The translations under genes and the position numbers were made by a program. Below the pieces are notes generated by a model. That model did no database searches, was not told where the DNA came from, and saw only the letters and a list, made by a program, of their open reading frames with translations. This document shows positions 36,901 to 43,739 of a stretch of 46,725 nucleotides of DNA, piece after piece; within the stretch, counting starts at the first letter, position 1, and every line of letters starts with the position of its first letter. The stretch is from Nonomuraea deserti (GTDB taxonomy: Bacteria; Actinomycetota; Actinomycetes; Streptosporangiales; Streptosporangiaceae): positions 1 through 46,725 of the forward strand of contig NZ_SMKO01000062.1 of assembly GCF_004348685.1 (NCBI RefSeq), written 5' to 3'.

Positions 36901-36997
36901 CTGGGGAGCGGCCGGCGGAGGCCGGCGTGGCGGGCGCGAGCGTGGCGACGAGCGTGCCGATGAGCGTCACGGCGAGCCACGAGCGGGGGGAGAACAC
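33986..36997 (-). CDS. Secreted GH92 mannosidase-type glycosidase with Gln in place of the catalytic acid
   Basis: About 1003 residues. A signal peptide (SWLAVTLIGTLVATLAPATPASA) is followed by the GH92 N-terminal beta-sandwich (VDPLIGSANGGNTYPGAVTPFGM), the (alpha/alpha)6 catalytic domain, and an added C-terminal beta domain of about 160 residues. Family signatures are YNFSGWDQYR-like, CHCWGGAAETLEDATADFAL, and GNDDLGTMSAWYVFAALGMYP carrying the catalytic base Asp. The acid segment reads GFAQGTSATYTW, where most members have GFxEG: codon 35201-35203 is CAG, Gln599. In GH92 members that remove mannose from mannose-1-phospho-6-mannose, Gln at this place is the known exception, as I recall from the Cellulosimicrobium enzyme. 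The start is set at GTG 36997, downstream of the promoter candidate. Confidence 0.9.
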   Translation of the reverse strand: MFSPRSWLAVTLIGTLVATLAPATPASAGRSPAKVTDPVSHVDPLIGSANGGNTYPGAVTPFGMISWSPTNTAGDQTNAAGSNGYSYDTPRVRGFALTHVNGAGCHPGAAGDVPIMPYAGEVTSSPTADTKDAVYASDFSHDNETARPGRYTVTLDSGVRTDLSVTARAGVGEFTFPQGSAANLLFRVSNSLNGSEDAEIAIDPARRAVTGSVLTGAFCGRRANGGENNRRSYYRLHFAATFDRAFSGTGTWVDGELRPGTTKAGGGEGYATGADRAGRGSGGYVSFDTASGTDVRMKVGISYTSLAAAKENLAREIGPGDDVDDVAARARRAWNDRLRSIEVAGGSDDLRTTFYTALYHAYLQPNIASDVSGTYLGSDREVHRLARGQRAQYGNFSGWDQYRAHTQLLALLEPQVAGDYAQSLYNLARQNGGVWDRWVHVNGPTHVMTGDPSAPTLAGFHSLGVRNFDVRGAFDSLVKQATVPHPSGLSDKGCPGQCEGQRPNLAEYLRLHYAPQDTCHCWGGAAETLEDATADFALADWARRLGREAEHDRLMPRASWWRSTFNPSAGPEGGYQQARKADGGWSWPFSPTSDAGFAQGTSATYTWMVQHDVSGLAAAMGGRERAAERLDTFFRRPDGSWATGGDGFRYDPTNEPGIHVPWLYNALGQPWKTQETVRAMASLVYRTGPGGLPGNDDLGTMSAWYVFAALGMYPQTPSRAEMLLSSPIFPKAWIRRGNGRTITVSAPQASPDAIYVQDVRVNGKRHTRSWLPESLVNKGGHVVVDVGTAPGGSWGTAAGDLPVDHVPAAREPVPNLPAPCEPSGGSCLHEPQYDVDGVATADARSQGDLDGKGWSFPAEQLPEPGPHTVAGTAFLIPETGGTAVNFTSLRGQRTYLTEGRYRALDLLITAVNGDQRTELTITYADGGTSAAPLRVTDWASASPHFGEEAALTADTRYHVNGTSDGREVTIWRVSVPVDPAREAVSFTSSPTPDLKIFALSARA

Positions 36998-37017
36998 CTC
37001 GTGATCACACCGTCCCA

Positions 37018-37046
37018 CATTAACCGGATCATTTACGGCGATGTAA
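37018..37046 (-). promoter_or_regulatory. Candidate promoter of the GH92 gene
   Basis: On the minus strand TTACAT (37041-37046) and TTAATG (37018-37023) are 17 bp apart, a fair -35/-10 pair. Transcription would start near 37011, just before GTG 36997. This argues against more upstream in-frame starts. Confidence 0.45.
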
Positions 37047-37188
37047 GCCCGGGAGAACATCGCTCCCTGGGTGCCGGCTCACCTATCGGGCCATGGCCGC
37101 CCGCGCGCACCACTCCGCCGCGACGCTCGCGCAGGCCGCAGCCAGGCGGCCGCCTGCTCCACGTGAGCATGAGCCCTGCCGGGTCCGG
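37047..37188. other. Intergenic gap between GH92 promoter and discoidin-protein gene
   Basis: No gene is seen. A perfect 14-bp palindrome CAGGCGGCCGCCTG sits at 37143-37156, which may be a weak terminator element or protein site downstream of the discoidin-protein gene. Confidence 0.5.
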
Positions 37189-38142
37189 TCAGCGGACCTC
37201 GACCTCGATGATCCGCGTGTAGTCGTTGGCGCCGTTGGAGGCGAGCGCGACGATGCGGACGGCGTCCGCGGTGACGGGTGAGAAGTCCGAGCGCACGTTG
37301 CCGGCGGTGTTGCCGCGCACCTGCGCGACCGTCCGCCACTCGCCGTCCACCTGGGCCTGGACGTCCCAGTCGCGCAGCCCGTGGCGCGACGCCGGGTAAC
37401 GCTCGGTGTCGAGGGTGTAGAGGTCGACGCGGGAGACCTGCTCAGGCCCGCCCAGCGCGACCGCGACGGTGTCCGGCCAGGACCGGCCGGTGGCGTCGTT
37501 CCAGCCGTTGCCGCCGGCCCAGCCGTTGGAGGAGGTGTCGCCGTCGGCGACGCTGCACGGCGGGTAGTTGGCGTTGGTGTGCTGGGAGGAGGCGGTGACC
37601 GGGCGGTGCAGCGCCAGGTTGCCGCCGTTGTCGAGCTTGTCGAGGGGCACGACGTCGACCGGCACCTTCAGCGTCTTGGCGCGGGTGCGCAGCCGCAGCT
37701 CGTACGTGCCCTCGCTGGTCTCGGGCGGGACGGCGACCAGCAGTTTCGCGCCGAGCTCGTACCCGGGTGGCAGGTAGCTGGTCAGCATCGACCGGGAGGC
37801 GGTCAGCGGCGGGTCGACCTCGACGTCCATCGTGGCGTACGCGGGTTTCCCCGCGTCGCTGCGCATGCCGATCTCGATCTTGGCGGGGCAGGCGGGGTCC
37901 ACGCCGAGCGCGGCGACGAGCCGGTCGGCGCCCGCGATGGGGGTGAGGTCGCCGGAGGGCTTCCCGGCGGTCGCGGCGAGGTTCCGGGCGGTCGCGGCGG
38001 GGTTCCAGGCGGTCTCGGTGAGCGCGGCGGCGGGGGTCACGGTGGCTCGTTCGGTGTGCGTGGCGGCGGGGTTCCAGGCGGCTCCCGTGGTGAGCGTGAC
38101 GGCGGCGGTGGCGACGGTGAGCGCGGCGGCGAGGTGACGCAT
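37189..38142 (-). CDS. Secreted protein with F5/8 type C (discoidin) domain
   Basis: A 317-residue exported protein. A signal peptide covers about 1-22. Next comes an Ala-rich stretch in which AWNPAAT is repeated, then an Ig-like domain (about 80-165, PLTASRSMLTSYLPPGYELG). Last comes a C-terminal discoidin/CBM32-like domain (about 170-317): ALHRPVTASSQHTNANYPPCSVADGD opens it, and RVDLYTLDTERYP and IRIVALASNGANDYTRIIEVEVR close it. Such domains bind sugars. It lies 12 bp after phoD with a good ribosome site (AGGAAGGA), so it belongs to the phoD transcript. Probably a glycan-binding partner for the secreted enzymes. Confidence 0.8.
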   Translation of the reverse strand: MRHLAAALTVATAAVTLTTGAAWNPAATHTERATVTPAAALTETAWNPAATARNLAATAGKPSGDLTPIAGADRLVAALGVDPACPAKIEIGMRSDAGKPAYATMDVEVDPPLTASRSMLTSYLPPGYELGAKLLVAVPPETSEGTYELRLRTRAKTLKVPVDVVPLDKLDNGGNLALHRPVTASSQHTNANYPPCSVADGDTSSNGWAGGNGWNDATGRSWPDTVAVALGGPEQVSRVDLYTLDTERYPASRHGLRDWDVQAQVDGEWRTVAQVRGNTAGNVRSDFSPVTADAVRIVALASNGANDYTRIIEVEVR

Positions 38143-38154
38143 GATCGTTCCTTC

Positions 38155-39726
38155 CTAGAGCGCCTGCAGGCCGGGGGCGCCGTCGAGGGTGACGAGGCTC
38201 GCCCTGGTGGAGACCGGGGCGCCGGGGCGGTCCACGTACGGGACGACCTTGAAGTCGGCCCGCCACCGGTCGCGGGTGACCTCGCAGGAGACGTAGCCGC
38301 GCTGGTAGCTGGAGAAGCGCAGGTGCGGGTTGATCGGGTCGGCGCCGCCCGGAGGCAGGCCGGTGTCAGGGTTGCCGTTGCCGCCGCTGCTGACCGAGGT
38401 GCAGACGAACTCCACGCCGGCCGTGCGGGAGGCGGGGTCGTCGAAGTTCTGCTTGAGCTCGCCGGCCAGGTTGTAGTGGATGTCGCCGGTCAGCACCACC
38501 GGGTTGCCGACCTCGCGCTCGATCATGCCGTTGATCAGGCGGTCCTTGGCGGCCTTGTAGCCGTCCCACAGGTCCATGCTGAGCTTCTGGGCGGGGCCGG
38601 GGTCGAAGTCGAGCTGCATCATGGCGACCTGCTGGGCGAGCACGTTCCACCGGGCGCGGGAGGCGCCCATGCCGTCGAGTAACCACCGCTCCTGCTCGGC
38701 GCCGAGCATCTGCCTGGCCGGGTCGAGGCGGTCGGCGCAGTCGACCTGCTGCCCGTCGCCGCACACCTGGTCGTCGCGGTACTGCCGGGTGTCGAGCACG
38801 TTGAACTCGGCCAGGTCGCCGAAGGTGTACCTGCGGTAGACGCGGGCGTCCGGGCCCTGCACGGCGGGCACGCGGACGGGCAGGTTCTCCCAGAAGGCGC
38901 GGAAGGCGTTGGCGCGGATCACCAGGTAGTCCTGCTCGGTCACCTCGCCGCCGGGGCCGTGCGGGCCCGCCCAGTTGTCGAGCACCTCGTGGTCGTCCCA
39001 GGTGACGATCCACGGCGCCCGGTGGTGGGCGGCCTGCAGGTCGGGGTCGCTCTTGTAGAGGCCGTACTGGATGCGGAAGCGGTCGAGGGTGTCGCACTGC
39101 ACGCGGTACTGCTCGGGCACCGGGACCCCGCGGTTGCCGCCGGTCGGCACGATGCCGTACTCGTAGATGTAGTCGCCCAGGTGGAAGACGACGTCGGGGT
39201 TCTCGTCGGCGAGGTGACGGTAGGCGGTGTAGTAGCCGTCCTGCCACAGCGCGCAGGAGGCGAAGGCGAGCCGCAGGGCCTCCGGGTCGCCGCCGGGCGC
39301 GGGCGCGGTCTTGGTCCGGCCCACCGGGCTGATCTCGCCGCCGGCGCGGAAGCGGTAGAAGTATTCGCGGCCGGGGCGCAGGCCCTTGGCGTCCACGTGG
39401 ATCGAGTGGCCGTATTCGGGGGTGGCCCAGGTGGAGCCGCGGCGGGCGCGCCGGGTGAACGCCTCGTCCTCCGCGATCTCCCAGTCAACCCTGATCTTGT
39501 TGTACGGCAGCCCGCCGAGCGGCTCCAGCGGCTCGGGCGCCAGCCGCGTCCAGAGGATGACCCGGTCGGGCAGGGGGTCGCCCGAGGCGACGCCGAGCTT
39601 GAAGGGGTAGTCACCGCGGACGGTGGTCGTCTGCGCGGTGGAGGGGTCGGCCAGGTTCGTGGTGAAGGCCAGGGCGAACGCGGCGCCGCCGAGGCCGAGG
39701 AAGGATCGACGTGAGGGACAATCCAT
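38155..39726 (-). CDS. phoD: PhoD-type alkaline phosphatase/phosphodiesterase, Tat-exported
   Basis: About 523 residues. A Tat signal SRRSFLGLGG starts at residue 5. A short N-terminal beta domain (FKLGVASGDPLPDRVILWTRL) precedes the metallophosphatase core: FASC, VFHLGDYIYEYG, WDDHEVLDNW and LTGDIHYNLAGEL carry the Asp, Asn and His metal ligands of PhoD (calcium and iron). Enzymes of this family cleave phosphomonoesters and phosphodiesters, including teichoic acids. AGGAAG lies 4-5 nt before ATG 39726. No PHO box (GTTCACC repeats) is visible. Instead, two copies of a TTGTTA...AAGTG motif cover the promoter, so control by sugar rather than phosphate is likely. Confidence 0.93.
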   Translation of the reverse strand: MDCPSRRSFLGLGGAAFALAFTTNLADPSTAQTTTVRGDYPFKLGVASGDPLPDRVILWTRLAPEPLEPLGGLPYNKIRVDWEIAEDEAFTRRARRGSTWATPEYGHSIHVDAKGLRPGREYFYRFRAGGEISPVGRTKTAPAPGGDPEALRLAFASCALWQDGYYTAYRHLADENPDVVFHLGDYIYEYGIVPTGGNRGVPVPEQYRVQCDTLDRFRIQYGLYKSDPDLQAAHHRAPWIVTWDDHEVLDNWAGPHGPGGEVTEQDYLVIRANAFRAFWENLPVRVPAVQGPDARVYRRYTFGDLAEFNVLDTRQYRDDQVCGDGQQVDCADRLDPARQMLGAEQERWLLDGMGASRARWNVLAQQVAMMQLDFDPGPAQKLSMDLWDGYKAAKDRLINGMIEREVGNPVVLTGDIHYNLAGELKQNFDDPASRTAGVEFVCTSVSSGGNGNPDTGLPPGGADPINPHLRFSSYQRGYVSCEVTRDRWRADFKVVPYVDRPGAPVSTRASLVTLDGAPGLQAL

Positions 39727-39757
39727 GCCGCTTCCTGAGCTGGGGGGTGAAAGCCCT

Positions 39758-39791
39758 CACTTTGTAACAAGCAACCGCACTTCTTAACAAG
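39758..39791 (-). promoter_or_regulatory. Two direct repeats over the phoD promoter (candidate DeoR sites)
   Basis: On the plus strand CACTTTGTAACAAG (39758-39771) and CACTTCTTAACAAG (39778-39791) differ at two positions and lie 20 bp apart, two helical turns. On the minus strand TTGTTA and TACAAA within them are 18 bp apart and could be the -35 and -10 of phoD, so a protein bound here would block the polymerase. A near copy lies before the importer operon. Confidence 0.65.
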
Positions 39792-39820
39792 ACTCAAGTG
39801 AGAAATAACGCGCGATCGCG

Positions 39821-40606
39821 TTACATCTCCGCCACCTGGACGTTGCCGTGCCGGTCACGCAGCCGTTGGAGCAGGTCGGCGGGGGCGGCCGAGTCGACGA
39901 CGATCGCGTCGAAGTCGTCCAGAGGCGCGACCCGGTGCAGCGCCACCCGGGCGAGCTTGGAGCCGTCGACCGCCAGGATGCGGCGGGTGCCCGCGCGCAA
40001 CATCGCCCGCTTCACCAGGACGATCTCCTGCTCCTGGTGGAAGGCGTACTGGTCGGAGACAGCGGAGGTGGAGACCACGACCACGTCGGTGCTCACCGCC
40101 TCGACCGCGTCGACGCAGCCCAGGCCGAGGAAGGAGTCGTGGGTGGCGCGGTACTCCCCGCCCAGCGCGATGAGCCGGATGTCGGGGCTGCCGGCCAGCA
40201 GCCTGATCGCCTCGAGGAAGTTCGTCACCACGGTCAGCGGCGCCAGGTCGCCGAGATGGCGGGCCACGGCCAGCGCCGTCGTCGAGTCGTCGAGCATGAC
40301 GGACCCGCCGGGCTCGATCATCCCCGCCACCACCCGGGCGATCGCGTCCTTCTCGGCGGTGTGGGCCTGGAGCCGGTAGGCGATGTTGCTCTCCCACACG
40401 TTGCTGGCCTGGGCGGTGACCCCGCCCCTGACCTTGCGCACCATGCCCTGGCGCTCCAGCTCGTCGAGGTCGCGGTGCACGGTCATCACGCTGACGCCGA
40501 AGCTCTCGGCGAGCTCCGTCACCGAGGCCGAGCCCTGGCGCACGATGTGCTCGGCCATGCCCCGCCACCGGGCGGACTTGCTTGAGGTGTGCTGACGCGA
40601 ATCCAC
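39821..40606 (-). CDS. DeoR/GlpR family transcriptional regulator
   Basis: About 261 residues. N-terminal DeoR winged helix (about 15-70) with the signature SASVTELAESFGVSVMTVHRDLDELERQGMV, then a DeoRC sugar-phosphate-sensing domain (KDAIARVVAGMIEPGGSVMLDDSTTALAVARHL, VTNFLEAIRLL, FLGLGCVDAVEAV, AVDGSKLAR). Such proteins are mostly repressors released by a sugar phosphate. GTG 40606 has AGAGGG 6 nt upstream; GTG 40621 is in frame. It sits between phoD and the importer operon, both of which carry the same candidate site, so it is the likely regulator of both. Confidence 0.92.
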   Translation of the reverse strand: MDSRQHTSSKSARWRGMAEHIVRQGSASVTELAESFGVSVMTVHRDLDELERQGMVRKVRGGVTAQASNVWESNIAYRLQAHTAEKDAIARVVAGMIEPGGSVMLDDSTTALAVARHLGDLAPLTVVTNFLEAIRLLAGSPDIRLIALGGEYRATHDSFLGLGCVDAVEAVSTDVVVVSTSAVSDQYAFHQEQEIVLVKRAMLRAGTRRILAVDGSKLARVALHRVAPLDDFDAIVVDSAAPADLLQRLRDRHGNVQVAEM

Positions 40607-40648
40607 CGGGAGCCCTCTCACCCTCTTCGACGACTGCGAATCCTAACC

Positions 40649-40678
40649 TTGACACCCAACTTGGGCGACTCGTACCCT
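40649..40678 (+). promoter_or_regulatory. Promoter of the sugar-importer operon
   Basis: TTGACA (40649-40654) and TACCCT (40673-40678) are 18 bp apart: the best housekeeping-type promoter in the window. Transcription would start near 40685, directly before the operator-like repeats. Confidence 0.65.
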
Positions 40679-40690
40679 CCCCACATCTAT

Positions 40691-40723
40691 CACTTTTAAC
40701 AAATATGGCTGTTAAGTTAACAG
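40691..40723. promoter_or_regulatory. Operator-like sites downstream of the importer promoter
   Basis: CACTTTTAACAAAT (40691-40704) resembles the two repeats before phoD with one base deleted. CTGTTAAGTTAACAG (40709-40723) is a perfect 15-bp palindrome of the same TTAACA core. Both lie just after the predicted transcription start and before the ribosome site, where a repressor would act as a roadblock. Confidence 0.65.
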
Positions 40724-40747
40724 TCAGGTCATGGAGGTGGGCGGGAC

Positions 40748-42049
40748 ATGACCGGCCTTCTGCACGACGCCAGGGTGAGCCGCGGGCAGTTCCTGCGCAT
40801 GATGGGCGGCCTGGCGGTGGCCGCCACGGCCACCGCGTGCTCCACCAGGCCGGAGACCACGGCGACGACCGGCGGCGGCGCCACGACCGAGCTGAAGTTC
40901 ATCGGCGTGGCCGACCAGAAGGCGCCGATGGACGAACTGGTCGGCGCCTACCAGAAGGCCAAGCCCGCGGTGCGCATCACCGCCTCCTACGCTCCCACCG
41001 ACCAGGTGCAGACCTCCCTGCGCACGCAACTCGGCGCCGGCAACGCCCCCGACCTGCACGTCGTCTACCCCGGCAACGGCAGCGCGATGTCGATGGCCCA
41101 GATCGCCGAGGCCGGGCTGCTGGCCGACCTGTCCGCCCAGCCGTGGGCGGCGACCGTCCCCGCCGGCTTCAGGCCCGCCTTCCAGCTCGACGGCAAGACC
41201 TACATCTACTCCGCCGGCTCATCGGTCATCGGCGCCGTCTACAACAAGAAGGTCTTCGACAAGGCGGGCATCGACGCCCCGCCGACCACGTGGAACGAGT
41301 TCCTCGCCGCCTGCGACAAGCTGAAGAAGGCCGGCGTGGTGCCGATCGCGCTGGGCGCGCAGACGCCGTGGGTCACCCAGCTCATCACGTACGCGCTGGT
41401 GCCCTCGACCGTCTACGCCAAGGACCCGACGTTCGACGACAAGCAGCTCGCCGGGCAGGCGACCTTCGCCGGCTCCGGCTGGCAGGACGCCATGGAGATG
41501 TACCTGGAGCTGCAGAAACGCGGCTACTTCAACGACAACCCGAACGGCACCACCTTCGAGCAGCAGACTTCCATGGTGGCCGGCGGCAAGGCCGGCATGG
41601 CCGTCCAGGTCTCCGCCGTCCTGCCCGACTTCCGCAAGGCGGCCGCCTCGCCCGACGACCTGTCGATGTTCCCCGTGCCGGGCGCCGACGACGCCGGCTC
41701 CGTGTGGATCCCCGCCGGCGTCGTCGTCGGCCTCGGAGCCGCCGCCAAGGGCAGGAACGTCGAGGAGGCCAAGGCGTTCATCGACTTCCTCGGCAAGCAG
41801 GAGAACATCAACGCCTGGGCCAAGGCGATCTCCGCCATCCCGCTCACGCAGGACGACTCCTCGACCATCGACCCGGCCGTCGAGTCGTTCCTGCCGTTCA
41901 CCAAGGACCGCGCGGTGCCGTTCATGGACCAGCGCTGGCCCAACGCCGAGGTGCAGCCGGTGCACTTCGCCGTCGTGCAGGAGCTGCTGGCCGGCGAGTC
42001 CACCATCGACGAGGCGCTGAAGAAGATGGACGAGGCGTACCGGAAGTGA
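40748..42049 (+). CDS. Sugar ABC transporter substrate-binding lipoprotein
   Basis: About 433 residues, family 1 extracellular solute-binding protein (MalE/MsmE type). The N-terminus has a signal region (SRGQFLRMMGGLAVAATATAC) ending in a lipobox-like A-T-A-C, so Cys31 would be lipidated. The mature part has LKFIGVADQKAPMDELVGAY, YAPTDQVQTSLRTQLGAGNAPDLHVV, AGSSVIGAVYNKKVFDKAGI and MVAGGKAGMAVQ, all typical. The ligand is probably an oligosaccharide or glycoside, judged by the GH106-like hydrolase in the operon. The stop overlaps the next start (GTGA). Confidence 0.92.
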   Translation: MTGLLHDARVSRGQFLRMMGGLAVAATATACSTRPETTATTGGGATTELKFIGVADQKAPMDELVGAYQKAKPAVRITASYAPTDQVQTSLRTQLGAGNAPDLHVVYPGNGSAMSMAQIAEAGLLADLSAQPWAATVPAGFRPAFQLDGKTYIYSAGSSVIGAVYNKKVFDKAGIDAPPTTWNEFLAACDKLKKAGVVPIALGAQTPWVTQLITYALVPSTVYAKDPTFDDKQLAGQATFAGSGWQDAMEMYLELQKRGYFNDNPNGTTFEQQTSMVAGGKAGMAVQVSAVLPDFRKAAASPDDLSMFPVPGADDAGSVWIPAGVVVGLGAAAKGRNVEEAKAFIDFLGKQENINAWAKAISAIPLTQDDSSTIDPAVESFLPFTKDRAVPFMDQRWPNAEVQPVHFAVVQELLAGESTIDEALKKMDEAYRK

Positions 42050-42930
42050 CCGTCAGCTCCTCCCGCCGCCGCTTCACCGCGTCCGCCCCGTCCTGGCTGT
42101 TCGCCGCGCCCGCGCTCGCGGTCTACGCGCTGGTCGTGCTCTACCCGGCGGTCAGCGGCGTGGTGTACGCGTTCACGGACTGGAGCGGCATCGGCCAGGA
42201 CATGTCCTTCGTCGGCCTGGCCAACTTCGGCACGCTGCTCGGCGACGACCAGGCCATGGGCTCGATCGGCAACACGCTGCTGCTGACCGTGGCCACCGTG
42301 GCCGTGCAGAACGGCGTCGGGCTGCTGCTGGCGCTCGGCGTGCACGCCAAGCTCAAGAGCCGTGCCCTGCTCCGCGTGATCTTCTTCGCGCCGGTCGTGG
42401 TCAGCCCGGTCATGGTGGCGTTCCTGTGGAAGTACATCTACAACCCCGACCCGTCCGCCGGCCTCAACGGGCTGCTCGGCCTGCACGTCGACTGGCTGGG
42501 TGACCCGTCGGTCGCGCTGTGGTCGATCGCCGGCATGGTGGTGTGGCAGTACGCCGGATATTCCATGGTCATCTTCCTTGCCGGGCTGGAGGGCGTGCCG
42601 AGGGAGCTGCACGAAGCCGCCATGATCGACGGCGCGGGCACCCTCCAGCGTTTCCGCTACGTCACCTGGCCGCTGCTGGCCCCCGCCGTGACGATCAACC
42701 TGATGTTGTCCACGATCGGCGGGCTCAAGCTCTTCGACCAGGTCTTCGCCGCCACCAACGGCGGTCCGGGCTACGCCACCGAGACCCTGTCGACCGTGCT
42801 GTACAAGCAGGCGTTCGTGTTCGGCAAGTTCGGCTACAGCACCGCGGTCGCCCTGGTGCTCGCGCTGTTCGTGGCCGCCGTCTCGCTCGTCCAGGTCTAC
42901 TACCTGCGTCGCCGGGAGGTGACCGCGTGA
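42046..42930 (+). CDS. Sugar ABC transporter permease (MsmF/MalF type)
   Basis: A 294-residue membrane protein with six helices (first near 17-38). The cytoplasmic EAA loop is ELHEAAMIDGAGTLQRFRYVTWPLL, the contact for the ATPase. YNPDPSAGLNGLLG and LKLFDQVFAATNGGPGYATET are family landmarks. The GTG start at 42046 overlaps the binding-protein stop, and its own stop overlaps the next start. No ATPase gene is in the window; actinomycete importers of this class usually share MsiK encoded elsewhere. Confidence 0.93.
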   Translation: MTVSSSRRRFTASAPSWLFAAPALAVYALVVLYPAVSGVVYAFTDWSGIGQDMSFVGLANFGTLLGDDQAMGSIGNTLLLTVATVAVQNGVGLLLALGVHAKLKSRALLRVIFFAPVVVSPVMVAFLWKYIYNPDPSAGLNGLLGLHVDWLGDPSVALWSIAGMVVWQYAGYSMVIFLAGLEGVPRELHEAAMIDGAGTLQRFRYVTWPLLAPAVTINLMLSTIGGLKLFDQVFAATNGGPGYATETLSTVLYKQAFVFGKFGYSTAVALVLALFVAAVSLVQVYYLRRREVTA

Positions 42931-43739
42931 GGAAGACGTTCCTGCTGGAAATCGTCATGATCGCCGTCGCGGTGGCGTTCCTGTTCCCCGTCTACACCCT
43001 GGTCTCGCTGTCGCTGAAGGACCCCGGGCAGATCTCGCGGTCGCCGCTGGCGTTGCCCGACCCGCCGACGCTCGACAACTACGGCTCCGCGTGGACGGCG
43101 GCCGCCCTCGGCCCGTCTCTCGTCAACAGCACCGTCGTCACCGTGGCCAGCCTGGTCGCGCTCATCGCGCTCGGCTCGTTCGCCGCCTATTTCCTGGCCC
43201 GGGTGCGGACCCGCCTCGGCTACGGCCTCTACGTGCTCTTCCTGCTCGGCATCGTGCTGCCCTTCCAGCTCGGCATGATCCCGCTCTATGAGCTGGTGAA
43301 CACCCTCGGGCTGATCGGCACGCACGCCGGGATGATCCTTTTCTACACCGGCATCCAGCTGCCGTTCACCGTCTTCCTCTACACCGGCTTCATCCGGGCC
43401 CTGCCCCGTGAGTACGCCGCCGCCGCCCAGATCGACGGCGCCTCCCACCTGACGGCGTTCACCCGCGTCGTCTTCCCCCTGCTGCGGCCCATCACCGGCA
43501 CCGTGCTGATCCTCAACGCCGTCTTCATCTGGAACGACTTCTTCACGCCGCTCGTCTACCTCGGCGGCTCCGGCTTCGAGACCGTCCCGGTCAGCGTCTT
43601 CGCCTTCGTCGGCCAGTACGTCTCCCAGCACGGCCTCGTCTTCGCCGGGCTCGTGCTCGGCGCGGTGCCGATCGTGGTGGTCTTCCTGGCGCTGCAGCGG
43701 TACGTCATCAAGGGCTTCGCCAGCGGGCTCAAGGGATGA
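42927..43739 (+). CDS. Sugar ABC transporter permease (MsmG/MalG type)
   Basis: A 270-residue membrane protein with six helices. The EAA loop reads EYAAAAQIDGASHLTAFTRVVFPLL. LVSLSLKDPGQISRSPLALP near the N-terminus and VFIWNDFFTPLVYLGG are typical of the CarbSaccharide permease branch. The GTG start overlaps the previous stop and the stop overlaps the hydrolase start (ATGA), giving strict translational coupling through the operon. It pairs with the upstream permease. Confidence 0.93.
   Translation: MRKTFLLEIVMIAVAVAFLFPVYTLVSLSLKDPGQISRSPLALPDPPTLDNYGSAWTAAALGPSLVNSTVVTVASLVALIALGSFAAYFLARVRTRLGYGLYVLFLLGIVLPFQLGMIPLYELVNTLGLIGTHAGMILFYTGIQLPFTVFLYTGFIRALPREYAAAAQIDGASHLTAFTRVVFPLLRPITGTVLILNAVFIWNDFFTPLVYLGGSGFETVPVSVFAFVGQYVSQHGLVFAGLVLGAVPIVVVFLALQRYVIKGFASGLKG

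Noticed and set aside
39727..39820. PHO box before phoD
   Set aside because: I looked for GTTCACC-type direct repeats and found none; the repeats present have a different TTGTTA...AAGTG core.
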